DNA of 64,000 nucleotides from Thermocrinis sp. (GCF_036781485.1 NZ_DAIQAX010000002.1:98759-162758); one strand, 5' to 3'. Shown: positions 17,680 to 26,413, counted from the first letter of the stretch. The notes: a model not told the origin generated them from the sequence alone. Program-made: numbers and translations.

Positions 17680-17909
17680 CCTTAGAGCAGTTTTTGAACT
17701 ACACCCTTGCCTTCTTTATGTGGCTCGTCCTTGGGCGGGCCGCCCTTGAATTTTTTACAAAAGATCTTAACAACTTCTTTTATAGGTTTTTCTACCAATT
17801 CACGGAGCCCCTATACAAACCATACAGAGTAGTCTTTCCCTGCTGTCATACAGTTCTGTTGCTCATAACCCTGCTTTTGCTTAGATTTTTGGTAGTTAAA
17901 ATTCTTTAA
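17676..17909 (+). CDS. Small membrane protein (possibly YggT-like)
   Basis: A 77-residue protein with two hydrophobic segments (about residues 9-25 and 58-76) around a short charged middle (FFYQFTEPLYKPYRVV). The TEPLYKPYR stretch recalls YggT-family proteins, but the match is weak. Its ATG overlaps the symporter stop by 4 nt (ATGA), so it is co-translated with it and may be an accessory of the transporter. Function unknown. Confidence 0.6.
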   Translation: MTLEQFLNYTLAFFMWLVLGRAALEFFTKDLNNFFYRFFYQFTEPLYKPYRVVFPCCHTVLLLITLLLLRFLVVKIL

Positions 17910-17915
17910 CATACC

Positions 17916-19769
17916 ATGCTTGATGCGGAGAGGTTTCTAAAAGAGCACGAGCCCTTTAACTACTTGCCGCCAGAGATCCTTAAAAGTGTGGTTTATAGTC
18001 TGCAAGTTCAGTATTACAAAAGGGACGAGGTTATATTTCAAGAAGGACAAACACCTCTGAGCAGTTTATACATAGTTAGAAAAGGGGTTGTTCTTCTCAA
18101 AAGAGACACAGAAACTCTGGATTATCTTCAAGAGGGAGAAAGCTTTGGTTTTGTTTCTCTACTAACTGGGAAGTCACCTTCTTCTACTGCTGTGGCTTAC
18201 GAGGACTGTCTTTTGTTTTTGCTTCCTGACAAGATTTTCAAAAAACTCTGCAAAGAATACGAAACCTTTAATCAATACTTTCTCAGGAAGCTGGCAGGTA
18301 GGTTTGAAAGAAAAAAAGAAGAAGGAAATACTCTCTTAGAGAGGCTTGCTAGGGTTCAGGTGAAGGATATGAACCCAAAAAGGATACCCGTGGTAGAAGC
18401 AAACACCACTTTGGATGCAGTTATAAATCTGATGGCAGAAGAGGATTACAGAGCTGTATTGGTCAGACTTCAAGATGGTTATGGCATCATTACAGAAAGG
18501 GACATTATAAAACGTATGCTGGCACAGGGGAAGGATCTGACACAAACTACAGCTGCCGAAATAGCATCTTTCCCTGTATATGGTGTAGAAGAGGAAGACT
18601 ATCTTATAGATGTTTTAACCCTGATGTCCAAACACGCAATAAGGAGGGTGGTTGTTTTTTCTGATCAAAAACCCACAGGAGTTTTAGAGGATAGAGACAT
18701 AATACTCTATGAAAGTAGAAATTTTGTTTTCCTCTTTAAGGAAATAGAAAAGTCAAAGGATGAAGAAGATTTAGCATTTCTATACAAGCAAACTGCTAAA
18801 GCAATTGTGGAATTAGTTTTAGAAGGAGCAGACCCAGAGAGGGTGGGTAAATACGTATCCGAGCTTAACGACCGTTTTATGAAAAAGGCAGTATTCTTGG
18901 CAATAAAAAACCTCGGGGAAGAGCCCTTAGTCCCCTTTTCCATACTCGTTCTGGGAAGCGAAGGTAGACAGGAGCAAAGTTTAAAGACGGACCAAGACAA
19001 CGCCCTAATTTACAAAGAAGTCCCCATAATAGACTTTGAGCCTAAGGAGTATTTTAAAAGGTTTTCTGAAGAGTACATAAAGGTTTTGTTAAAGGTTGGC
19101 TTTCCTCCTTGTCCCGGTAATGTTATGATCTCAAACCCAGAATGGAGAGGATCTCAAGAAGAATGGAAAAAAAGGGTAAATTTATGGATAGACACACCAA
19201 AACCCGAGAATATCTTGAGTTCCGCCATATTTTTTGACTTTAGAAGCGTTTTCGGAGACAAAACTCTGGCAGATAGCCTCCAAGAATTTGTGGAAAGAAA
19301 GCTAATAGGGCAAAGTCTTTTTTTGAGTTATTTAGTCGGGGAGGGATTAAAATTTAGGCCACCTTTAACCTTTCTTAGAGGTTTTGTAGTTGAAAGGACA
19401 GGTGAACATAAAGGTGAGCTTGATATAAAGAAAGGTGGAATCTTTCCCATAGCCCATGGCATCAGATGTGTTAGTCTTGCCAACGGAGTGCGCGAGAGAA
19501 ATACCTACGACCGAATAAGAAAGCTAACAGAAAAGGGGATCATAGAAAAGAACTTTGGAAAGGATCTCTTGGAGACTTACAGATTTCTAAACATGCTACG
19601 CTTCAGAGTTCAGGCAGAAAAAATAACAAGCGGAAATGAACCGGATAATTACTTAGATCCAAACAAGCTTTCGAAACAGGAGCGAGGAATGTTAAAGGAT
19701 GCCTTTAAAGTAGTTGAAAACTTTCAAGAGCTACTCCGAGATCTTTTTAGCACAAGGTTTTTAGAATAA
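17916..19769 (+). CDS. cNMP-binding/CBS/DUF294 nucleotidyltransferase-like regulator
   Basis: A 617-residue cytoplasmic signalling protein. Domains in order: cyclic-nucleotide-binding fold (about 15-125), two CBS motifs (about 148-270, with YGIITERDIIKRMLA and PTGVLEDRDIILYE), a DUF294 GlnD-like nucleotidyltransferase domain (about 325-450; LGSEGRQEQSLKTDQDNALI carries the G-S...D-x-D signature) and DUF294_C (about 480-610). This family is often encoded with acetate permease and acs and is thought to regulate them; the ligand and the nucleotidylated target are unknown. It starts 6 nt after the small membrane protein and ends the operon. Confidence 0.85.
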   Translation: MLDAERFLKEHEPFNYLPPEILKSVVYSLQVQYYKRDEVIFQEGQTPLSSLYIVRKGVVLLKRDTETLDYLQEGESFGFVSLLTGKSPSSTAVAYEDCLLFLLPDKIFKKLCKEYETFNQYFLRKLAGRFERKKEEGNTLLERLARVQVKDMNPKRIPVVEANTTLDAVINLMAEEDYRAVLVRLQDGYGIITERDIIKRMLAQGKDLTQTTAAEIASFPVYGVEEEDYLIDVLTLMSKHAIRRVVVFSDQKPTGVLEDRDIILYESRNFVFLFKEIEKSKDEEDLAFLYKQTAKAIVELVLEGADPERVGKYVSELNDRFMKKAVFLAIKNLGEEPLVPFSILVLGSEGRQEQSLKTDQDNALIYKEVPIIDFEPKEYFKRFSEEYIKVLLKVGFPPCPGNVMISNPEWRGSQEEWKKRVNLWIDTPKPENILSSAIFFDFRSVFGDKTLADSLQEFVERKLIGQSLFLSYLVGEGLKFRPPLTFLRGFVVERTGEHKGELDIKKGGIFPIAHGIRCVSLANGVRERNTYDRIRKLTEKGIIEKNFGKDLLETYRFLNMLRFRVQAEKITSGNEPDNYLDPNKLSKQERGMLKDAFKVVENFQELLRDLFSTRFLE

Positions 19770-19834
19770 ACGGTCTTATCTAACCTTGTGTTATACTTAA
19801 CTTCATAAGGTTTAGCTAAGCCCTTGAAGAAAGA

Positions 19835-20257
19835 ATGAAATTCATAATCTTTCTGTGTATCTTCCTTAGCTCCTGCTCTTTGCCCAGAATTGTTATACTC
19901 GGCGATTATCTTACTGCAGAGGAACACGTAAATTTAGGTTATGTTTATGAAAAACAGGGCAAGCTTGATTTAGCCGAAGAAGAGTACAAAAGGGCCATAA
20001 AAAAGGACAAAAAAAACTTTATAGCCTACTTCAACCTTGGTAATGTGTATGCTAAAAAAGGTGATTACGAAAGGGCGGAAGTTTATTATAAAAAGGCTAT
20101 AAAGTTAAAGGAGGATCCGGACGTTATGAACAACCTTGCCTACGTGCTCCACAAGCAGGAGAAAAAAGAGGAAGCTCTTTCATACATAAAAAAGGCCCTT
20201 GAACTAAAAGATGATCCCTTATATAGGGAAACATTAGAAAGCATACTTAAGGAGTGA
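19835..20257 (+). CDS. TPR-repeat lipoprotein
   Basis: A 140-residue protein with a lipoprotein signal (FLSS-C14) and about three tetratricopeptide repeats: AEEHVNLGYVYEKQGKLDLA, AYFNLGNVYAKKGDYERAEV and VMNNLAYVLHKQEKKEEAL. It is probably anchored in an envelope membrane as a scaffold. A TATACT -10-like box lies at 19792-19797. It heads an operon of five overlapping genes with unrelated apparent functions; its stop overlaps the mobA start (TGATG). The partner is unknown. Confidence 0.8.
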   Translation: MKFIIFLCIFLSSCSLPRIVILGDYLTAEEHVNLGYVYEKQGKLDLAEEEYKRAIKKDKKNFIAYFNLGNVYAKKGDYERAEVYYKKAIKLKEDPDVMNNLAYVLHKQEKKEEALSYIKKALELKDDPLYRETLESILKE

Positions 20258-20868
20258 TGGAATGCTACATACTCGCTGGAGGACAGAGTAAGCGTTTTGG
20301 TGAAGACAAGACCCTTTTCAGCATAGGTGGTATGCCGTGCATCCAAAGGATAGTGCAGGAAGCTAAAGAAGTATGCAGTGAAGTTTTTGTGGTTTCAAAG
20401 GATACAGAAAAGTATAGATTTTTGAAAGATGTTAAACTTCTAAAAGATATCTCCCAAAAACAGCTACCTTTGATTGGTCTGTACACTGCTTTAAATCACA
20501 CCAAGGAGGATAGGATAATTGTTCTGAGTGCAGACATGCCACTAATAAAATCTGACTTAATCTTATACCTTTGGAACAAATACGACAAAAACATAACGCT
20601 GTACGAAATTGGGGGAAAGATATACACATTTTTTGGAGTTTACCCAAAGGAAATCCTAAAACCCTTGGAGGAATATCTAAAAGCTGGAGGAGTGAAGGCT
20701 TTAGATTTTGTGCGTGCGGTTGGATATACTTCAGTTAAAGAAAGCGAGATAGTCCGGTTGGGCGTCTCTACGGATGCTTTTATAAACATGAATACTAAAG
20801 AAGACGCAAGGATTATATTAGAAGTCTATGAGAGAATTAAAGCTAAAAATTTTAGGAATGACCTGTGA
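20257..20868 (+). CDS. mobA: Molybdenum cofactor guanylyltransferase
   Basis: MobA joins GMP to molybdopterin to form the bis-MGD cofactor precursor. The nucleotidyltransferase signature is at the N-terminus (YILAGGQSKRFGEDK), with LSADMPLI further on (metal-binding Asp) and INMNTKEDA near the C-terminus, typical of the family. 203 residues. An upstream GTG at 20254 is possible, but the ATG at 20257, overlapping the TPR gene's stop, gives the expected MECYILAGG start. The next gene starts 41 nt inside its end. Confidence 0.9.
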   Translation: MECYILAGGQSKRFGEDKTLFSIGGMPCIQRIVQEAKEVCSEVFVVSKDTEKYRFLKDVKLLKDISQKQLPLIGLYTALNHTKEDRIIVLSADMPLIKSDLILYLWNKYDKNITLYEIGGKIYTFFGVYPKEILKPLEEYLKAGGVKALDFVRAVGYTSVKESEIVRLGVSTDAFINMNTKEDARIILEVYERIKAKNFRNDL

Positions 20869-21040
20869 GCACTGTGTGAGAACAGTAAAGAATGCCCTTT
20901 ACAGTGTAGAAGGGGTTTCCGAAGTGGAAGTTTCTCTTCAGGATCAGTTTGCTAGAGTTGTTTTGGAAGAGAGCGTATCTTTTGAGACTCTGAAGACTGC
21001 CGTAGAAAGCTTTGGATACAAAGTAGTTGATGAGGTTTGA
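20828..21040 (+). CDS. Heavy-metal-associated (CopZ-like) domain protein
   Basis: A 70-residue single HMA domain with the metal site G-M-T-C13-E-H-C16 and the usual beta-alpha-beta-beta-alpha-beta pattern ending FGYKVVDEV. Such proteins chaperone Cu(I) or another soft metal in the cytoplasm. No copper ATPase gene is nearby; instead it lies between mobA and a kinase-like gene, with a 41-nt overlap upstream and an 11-nt overlap downstream. Confidence 0.88.
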   Translation: MRELKLKILGMTCEHCVRTVKNALYSVEGVSEVEVSLQDQFARVVLEESVSFETLKTAVESFGYKVVDEV

Positions 21041-21632
21041 GGATGTGAAAGATAGAATAGAAAATCTACAGTATTTTAGCAAGGGTTGGCGCGGGATAAT
21101 TTACAGAGGGCGCTTTGAGGAAAAAGAGGTGGCAGTAAAAGTTGCCAGAAGCGTAGAAAAGGAGTATTCCATAAGGAAGGAGGCTGATATACTTGAAAGA
21201 CTAAAAGGTTACAAACATTTTCCTCAAATCTTACTAAAAGGGGAAGATTTTTTCATGTATGAGTTTATTGAAGGTAAGCCCATTGAAGAGTTAGAGCTGA
21301 CACCTGAGGAAAAGTTAAAAATATACCTTCAGGTCCTTGATGTGGCTTTTCTTTTAGACAGTTTAGAAATTAACAGGGATGAGTTTGCAAGACTTGACAA
21401 AAACCTTCTGATTGGCAAAGATATAACGGTTTATTTACTTGACTTTGAAAGGGGACACATGAACGCTAAGAAAACTCATAACTTTACCCAATTTTTGCAA
21501 TTCTTAAGGAAAGAAGGTATATTATCCTATCAGCAGGCTGTAGAGTTAGGAAAAGCCTATAGGTCTGACCCAAAGGGCATATACGGACATGTTAAGGATA
21601 TCCTTGTACGAGCTTTATCACACTCTTCTTGA
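21030..21632 (+). CDS. Small RIO/Bud32-like protein kinase
   Basis: A 200-residue kinase-like protein. A beta-3 lysine is seen in EVAVKVARS and a hinge in FFMYEFIEGKPI. The catalytic region is altered: NRDEFARLDKNLLI in place of HRD...N, and LLDFERGH in place of DFG. This resembles short predicted Ser/Thr kinases of archaea and thermophiles (COG2112-like) more than Hanks kinases. The target is unknown; the only phosphatase seen is the PP2C at 3195. ATG at 21030 is preferred over TTG at 21027. It overlaps the HMA gene by 11 nt and the glycosylase gene by up to 44 nt. Confidence 0.65.
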   Translation: MRFEDVKDRIENLQYFSKGWRGIIYRGRFEEKEVAVKVARSVEKEYSIRKEADILERLKGYKHFPQILLKGEDFFMYEFIEGKPIEELELTPEEKLKIYLQVLDVAFLLDSLEINRDEFARLDKNLLIGKDITVYLLDFERGHMNAKKTHNFTQFLQFLRKEGILSYQQAVELGKAYRSDPKGIYGHVKDILVRALSHSS

Positions 21633-22248
21633 TATTTATGGATATCAAAACTGGTGGCCTGTGGATGAACACTATCACAAAAGCAGAGGGACAGATCCGA
21701 GGGATGAGATAATAATAGGCACAATATTAACTCAAGGCACCGCATGGAAAAATGTAGAAAAAGCTTTAGAGAACATTAAGAAAGAAGGAGAACTCTCACT
21801 AAGGTTTATAAGAAAAACAAACCACGAAGAGCTTGCTAAACTAATAAAACCTTCTGGTTTTTACAAAGCTAAAGCGGAAAGACTAAAACGGGTGGCTAAT
21901 TTTTTTAACCCCACTGATGTGGTCAGGAAAGTCAGTAGGGAAGAATTGCTTAAAATTAAAGGTGTAGGTAAAGAATCAGCGGATGCAATTCTTCTTTATG
22001 CAGGGGATAAACTAACCTTTGTGGTGGATGCCTATACTATCAGGTTATTTAAAAGACTTTATAACATAGAGGGGGATTACGACAGGCTAAAAGCTCTTAT
22101 AGAGGATAGTATTCCAAGGGATATAACCATTTACAAAGAGTTTCATGCTTTGATAGACACCCATGCAAAGATGTACTGTAAGAGCACCCCCAGATGTGGG
22201 GAGTGCTTTTTGAAAGATTTTTGCATTAGTGCAATCCAATCCTTTTAA
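21589..22248 (+). CDS. HhH-GPD DNA glycosylase, MagIII/endonuclease III-like
   Basis: A base-excision repair glycosylase of the endonuclease III superfamily, 219 residues. The N-terminal NWWP (21-24), GTILTQGTAWKNVEKAL, KPSGFYKAKAERL and KGVGKESADAILLY (helix-hairpin-helix, 124-137) resemble Helicobacter MagIII, a 3-methyladenine glycosylase. The catalytic aspartate is D147 in VVDAYT. Unlike H. pylori MagIII, a C-terminal Fe-S cluster motif is present: C197-X5-C203-X2-C206-X5-C212. The lysine of bifunctional Nth enzymes is not evident. TTG at 21604 is an alternative start. A separate, standard nth is at 37839. Confidence 0.75.
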   Translation: MLRISLYELYHTLLDIYGYQNWWPVDEHYHKSRGTDPRDEIIIGTILTQGTAWKNVEKALENIKKEGELSLRFIRKTNHEELAKLIKPSGFYKAKAERLKRVANFFNPTDVVRKVSREELLKIKGVGKESADAILLYAGDKLTFVVDAYTIRLFKRLYNIEGDYDRLKALIEDSIPRDITIYKEFHALIDTHAKMYCKSTPRCGECFLKDFCISAIQSF

Positions 22249-22855
22249 GTATTCTATCGCGCCATAACCAGATGAGAACACCCATAACTATAAAGTAGCC
22301 GATAGTTACAACTCCCATGACCTTCCTCTTTGACTTTTCTTCTGGGGGAGGTTCAGCCACGGATTTTAAATAAGCCACTATCTTTGCGGTTTCTTCCGGT
22401 CTGCCTGTCATAACTGGTGGCATGGTGGTGCCTGGTAGGATTTCTTGAGGCTTGAGAATGAAGTTATAAAGATAGCCCGGTCCTTTAACAAGGTAGCTTG
22501 TAGATAGGTCAGGTGGAACCTTACCAAAAGATTCCTTCAGGGTATTTAAATCATTTGCAAACACCGCCTGGTAGATGTCATTCGGTAAAACTTTTCCATA
22601 CTTTTCTTGAAGGGATTGAAGAATGGGGTTAGCCTGGATTGAACTAGGATAAAGCGAGTCGTACCTTACAGAGTGGCAGGCAGCGCAGTTTTGTATGAAA
22701 AGCTCCCTCCCTTCCTTAGCGTATTTTACGTCCATTATTATCTTTTCGTGCTCTTCTGGTATTTCGTACTCTGCATGGGGGGCAAATATGTTGTTAATCC
22801 ACACTATGTAAAAGAAGACTACCACTAAGACTGTTAAGAGTATAGCCCTTATCAT
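22226..22855 (-). CDS. petC: Cytochrome c1 of the bc1 complex
   Basis: A 209-residue membrane-anchored c-type cytochrome, the electron exit subunit of quinol:cytochrome c reductase. N-terminal membrane segment (residues 4-22), heme motif C57-A-A-C60-H61, a probable Met axial ligand in PGTTMPPVM, and a C-terminal anchor (MGVVTIGYFIVMGVLIWLW). It is shorter than proteobacterial cytochrome c1, closer to the compact epsilonproteobacterial/Aquificae form. It overlaps cytochrome b by 4 nt and converges with the glycosylase gene. Confidence 0.9.
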   Translation of the reverse strand: MIRAILLTVLVVVFFYIVWINNIFAPHAEYEIPEEHEKIIMDVKYAKEGRELFIQNCAACHSVRYDSLYPSSIQANPILQSLQEKYGKVLPNDIYQAVFANDLNTLKESFGKVPPDLSTSYLVKGPGYLYNFILKPQEILPGTTMPPVMTGRPEETAKIVAYLKSVAEPPPEEKSKRKVMGVVTIGYFIVMGVLIWLWRDRILKRIGLH

Positions 22856-24063
22856 TGCCTATCACCTCCCTTAGCTTTATACCAGCCCCATTCTATAAGG
22901 GATATTATCGGCAATGCTAAGAAGAAAGACAGAAAGCCTAACGTAAATATTAACCCAAGTAGAGCGTTGGTTGGAGTGGGTGGCATAGTTCCAAGTATAG
23001 TAAGAGCCATGGAAGATATTACAAGCACTATGAACATTATAAAGAACAGTGGTCTGTTTCTTGCACTCCTAAGCGGTGAGAAATCCAAGAATGGGAGTAT
23101 TAACAGAAGCAGAAGGGCTAAGTTGAAGACTACAAATCCCAAGAACTTATCCGGAATTGACCTAAACATAGTGTAGAAGGCCAAAAGATACCATTCGGGC
23201 GCTATGTGTGCAGGAGTTTTGAAAGGATCCGCTGGGTCGTAGTTGTCTGCCGGTAGGAAGTGTTTCATGTAGAAGAACACAAAGAAGAAGAAAACTGCTA
23301 AGTATCCCATCAAATAGGCACCTTCTTTTAATGTTATGTACGGGTGGAAAGGCACACCTTCTTTTTTCTTGTCTATTTCTCTACCGTCTGGAGATGTTAT
23401 ACCGTGGGCCCTGACTAGGTAGAAGTGAAAGCCTACTAAACTCAGGAGTATTAAGGGAAGTAGCCATATGTGGAGTCCGTAAAACCTTCCTAGGGTTATC
23501 TGCCCAAGCTCATAACCACCTTTCATCCATATGGATATGGTTTCTCCTATTTTGAGCTTTCCTATTATGGGAGCACTGTCTATGGAGGTGGGGATTTCAG
23601 TGGTTACCACCATACCCCAGTAGGATAGCTGTCCCCAAGGAAGCAAATATCCGGACAAAGCAGTCATCAGAAGGACAAAGTATATAAAGAAGCCCACTAT
23701 CCAGGTTAGCTCCCTTGGTTTTTTATAGGCGTTGTAGTATATGCCGGTGAATATATGAAGATAGACTACAGCTAAGAAAAAGTTTGCACCTGCTGCATGG
23801 ACCTGACGCAACAACCACATAAAGGGAACTTCTTTCATTATGGTGTAGTTGACGCTGTCAAAAGCCCTGTGTATGTTTGGCTCATAATACATAGTCAGGA
23901 ATATACCAGAGATCACCTGAATTAAGAAAGCGATCAACGCCATTACGCCAAAAGCGTAAGGGAAAGTCAAATTCTTAGGCACTTTGTATTCAACCATCTG
24001 AGATTGCCAAAGATCTGAAAGCTTGCTTCTGTCGTTAAACCATCTTCCTATTCTTCCAAACAT
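22852..24063 (-). CDS. petB: Cytochrome b of the bc1 complex
   Basis: A 403-residue polytopic subunit holding two b hemes and the quinol sites. Heme-ligand helices: RQVHAAGANFFLAVVYLH and GLHIWLLPLILLSLVGFHFYLVRAHG. The Qo motif PEWY is present (IAPEWYLLAFY). N- and C-terminal parts are fused as in mitochondrial-type cytochrome b, not split as in b6f. It lies between the Rieske and c1 genes; 18 nt separate it from the Rieske stop, with a ribosome binding site AGGAGGT. Confidence 0.95.
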   Translation of the reverse strand: MFGRIGRWFNDRSKLSDLWQSQMVEYKVPKNLTFPYAFGVMALIAFLIQVISGIFLTMYYEPNIHRAFDSVNYTIMKEVPFMWLLRQVHAAGANFFLAVVYLHIFTGIYYNAYKKPRELTWIVGFFIYFVLLMTALSGYLLPWGQLSYWGMVVTTEIPTSIDSAPIIGKLKIGETISIWMKGGYELGQITLGRFYGLHIWLLPLILLSLVGFHFYLVRAHGITSPDGREIDKKKEGVPFHPYITLKEGAYLMGYLAVFFFFVFFYMKHFLPADNYDPADPFKTPAHIAPEWYLLAFYTMFRSIPDKFLGFVVFNLALLLLLILPFLDFSPLRSARNRPLFFIMFIVLVISSMALTILGTMPPTPTNALLGLIFTLGFLSFFLALPIISLIEWGWYKAKGGDRQ

Positions 24064-24081
24064 GTTCCTACCTCCTTTGCA

Positions 24082-24600
24082 TTAAGTAAGTTCTTTAACG
24101 AAACCTTCTTCTCCTATTACGAGTTTGTTGTTTTCTTTCTTTTGAGGAGGAACAAAAAGTGGTCTTGGTGGTGGCCCTGCTATGTTGTCTCCCCATGGGG
24201 AGTAATATCCTCCATGGCAGGGACAGTGGAATATAGGATAGTTAAACTCTCCTTCTCCCTGTGGTTTCCAGAGCGGTACACAGCCAAGGTGGGTGCACAC
24301 CGCTATTAGGGCATAGGCATTTTGTCCTTGGAGTAGCTGACTATTTCTAGCTTCAGTCACCTTACCGTTCCACTGAAAACCCTCTGGCAGCTTTACCACA
24401 AACACGGGCTTTCCTTTCCAAGATACAACTCTGACCTGAAGGTCCTGTATCTGGGATAGGTCTACCTCCACCTTTGCCCCTGCCAAGGAAGCCTGACTGG
24501 GAGAAAGAACTTTCACGAGTGGATAAAGCACCCCAACTACCCCTAAGGCACCTAAACCTCCTACTGCTAGACCTAAAAGGTCCCTTCTTGAAGCCTCCAT
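24082..24600 (-). CDS. petA: Rieske iron-sulfur subunit of the bc1 complex
   Basis: A 172-residue 2Fe-2S protein that takes electrons from quinol to cytochrome c1. Twin-arginine-type N-terminus (ASRRDLLGLAVGG) with an uncleaved anchor, then the Rieske ligands C102-T-H104-L-G-C107 and C126-P-C128-H129-G-G. The longer frame to 24645 is rejected because AGGAGG lies 8 nt upstream of the ATG at 24600 and the twin arginines then fall at residues 5-6. First gene of the petABC operon; a TATAAT-like box lies upstream in the region shared with serA. The Tat genes at 41385-42411 could serve its export. Confidence 0.94.
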   Translation of the reverse strand: MEASRRDLLGLAVGGLGALGVVGVLYPLVKVLSPSQASLAGAKVEVDLSQIQDLQVRVVSWKGKPVFVVKLPEGFQWNGKVTEARNSQLLQGQNAYALIAVCTHLGCVPLWKPQGEGEFNYPIFHCPCHGGYYSPWGDNIAGPPPRPLFVPPQKKENNKLVIGEEGFVKELT

Positions 24601-24727
24601 TGCACAGCCTCCTTTAATAAAGTTAAGAAGTAAATTATATATCAATATTCTAATTCAACGTATAAATTATCACTTGATCATCTTAAAATACACTTTAGTG
24701 TCTGAAAATTAAAGCTAATTTTGGGTT

Positions 24728-24733
24728 TATAAT
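24728..24733 (+). promoter_or_regulatory. -10 box of serA
   Basis: TATAAT with 7 nt to the serA ATG at 24741 and no Shine-Dalgarno. Upstream, at 24690-24701, ACACT-TT-AGTGT is a short dyad that might be an operator. No clear -35 box. Confidence 0.5.
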
Positions 24734-24740
24734 AATTTTG

Positions 24741-26333
24741 ATGTTTAGAATCCTGATTACAGATCCGATTTCTGAAAAGGGTATTGAGATACTTAGAAAG
24801 GAATCAGATTTTGAGGTGGATTACGAGCCAGACATTTCCTATCAGGAACTTTTGGAAGTTATAAAAGACTACGACTGCATAATCACAAGAAGCAGAACTC
24901 CAGTTACCGCAGAACTTTTGGAAAGGGCGGAAAACTTAAAAGTAATTGGTAGAGCTGGTGTAGGTGTGGATAACGTAGATATTGAGGAATCATCAAAAAG
25001 GGGCATTTTGGTCATTAATACCCCTGGTGCAAATACCATAGGCGCTACCGAGCTTACAATTGGTCATATGTTAAACGTTATAAGAAACTTTCATGTAGCT
25101 CACAACTCTATGCTGGAAGGAAGGTGGGATAGGAAGAAGTTTATGGGTACAGAGTTATACGGAAAAACCTTAGGAATAATAGGTTTGGGGAATATTGGCT
25201 CTCAGGTGGCAATTAGATGCAAAGCCTTTGGGATGAGAGTCTTTGCCTACGATCCTTACATTCCAAGGGAAAAAGCAGACAGACTTGGAGTAAAACTCTT
25301 TGACGATCTGAAGGAAATGTTAAAGCAGGTGGATGTTCTGACCATACACGCTCCGCTGACCCACGAGACAAAGCATATGATAACAAGAAGAGAATTTGAA
25401 CTGATGAAGGATGGGGCTATACTGATCAACTGTGCCAGGGGTGGGATAGTAAAGGACGAGGATCTGATATGGGCTTTGGAAACTGGCAAGCTCGGAGGAG
25501 TGGGGCTGGACGTTTATTCGGTAGAACCACCACCTTATGAGTTTATAGAAAAGCTCAAAAAGTTTCCCAACGTGTCCCTCTCACCGCACATAGGAGCCAA
25601 CACTTACGAATCCCAAGAGAACGTGGCGGTTATAATAGCCCAGCAGGTGGTTAAGGCCTTAAGGGGTCAAACGGTAGAGTATGCGGTAAATGCTCCCTTT
25701 CCAGACCTTTCCGTGCTTACTCTGATAAAACCCCATCTGGATCTGGCAGAGAGGATGGGTAAATTTTTAGTGCAGTGGGCTGAGGAAGGAATAAGGGAGG
25801 TGCATATAGAAGTTAGAGGGGATATAGCGGAGCATTTCCATCCTATAGCTTCTGCGGTTTTGATGGGAATACTCAAAGAAGTGGTAGATTTTCCCATAAA
25901 TATAATAAATGCATCTTATGTAGCCAAGGATAGAGGTTTAAAGGTTGAGGAGCTAACATCTACAGAAACTGTAGATTTTAAGCACTACATAAAAGTAGTT
26001 GCAAAATCAGATGGATACGAAAAGGTAGTGGTTGGTACTGTGTTGGAGGGGAACATTCCGCGTATTGTGCAAATAGACAAATACAGGGTGGATGTGGAAC
26101 CAGAGGGCATAATGCTTCTGTTTGAAAACAAGGACGTGCCCGGAGTGATAGGAAAGATAGGGACTCTGCTAGGAAAGGCAAATGTAAATATTGCCGGATT
26201 TAGGCTTGGAAGGGAAAAGAAAGGTGGCATAGCCCTTGGAATACTAAACTTGGACGATGAAGTGCCTGAAGAGGTAATAGAGGAGATAAGAAAACTCCCA
26301 GAGATTCTGCTTGTGAAACAAGTAAAGGTATAA
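24741..26333 (+). CDS. serA: D-3-phosphoglycerate dehydrogenase
   Basis: First enzyme of serine biosynthesis, oxidising 3-phosphoglycerate with NAD. The 530-residue form has the N-terminal substrate domain, the NAD-binding motif GIIGLGNIGSQVA (about residues 145-157), INCARGGIVKDEDL, the catalytic His in SPHIGANTYESQ, an intervening allosteric-substrate-binding domain and a C-terminal ACT domain (LLFENKDVPGVIGKIG) for regulation, probably by serine. ATG at 24741 is chosen over the TTG one codon upstream because it lies 7 nt after TATAAT. It is a single-gene unit ahead of clpB. Confidence 0.95.
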   Translation: MFRILITDPISEKGIEILRKESDFEVDYEPDISYQELLEVIKDYDCIITRSRTPVTAELLERAENLKVIGRAGVGVDNVDIEESSKRGILVINTPGANTIGATELTIGHMLNVIRNFHVAHNSMLEGRWDRKKFMGTELYGKTLGIIGLGNIGSQVAIRCKAFGMRVFAYDPYIPREKADRLGVKLFDDLKEMLKQVDVLTIHAPLTHETKHMITRREFELMKDGAILINCARGGIVKDEDLIWALETGKLGGVGLDVYSVEPPPYEFIEKLKKFPNVSLSPHIGANTYESQENVAVIIAQQVVKALRGQTVEYAVNAPFPDLSVLTLIKPHLDLAERMGKFLVQWAEEGIREVHIEVRGDIAEHFHPIASAVLMGILKEVVDFPINIINASYVAKDRGLKVEELTSTETVDFKHYIKVVAKSDGYEKVVVGTVLEGNIPRIVQIDKYRVDVEPEGIMLLFENKDVPGVIGKIGTLLGKANVNIAGFRLGREKKGGIALGILNLDDEVPEEVIEEIRKLPEILLVKQVKV

Positions 26334-26385
26334 GGTTTTTGTTTTCTTGGCGGAGAATTGGGGAAGGGGTAGATGTTTTAAAGAC

Positions 26386-26413
26386 TTGACAATAACACAC
26401 TAAATATTATTAT
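26386..26413 (+). promoter_or_regulatory. Promoter of clpB
   Basis: TTGACA (26386-26391), 16-nt spacer, TATTAT (26408-26413). A GGAGG ribosome binding site follows before the ATG at 26443. No CIRCE element (TTAGCACTC inverted repeat) is visible. Confidence 0.6.
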
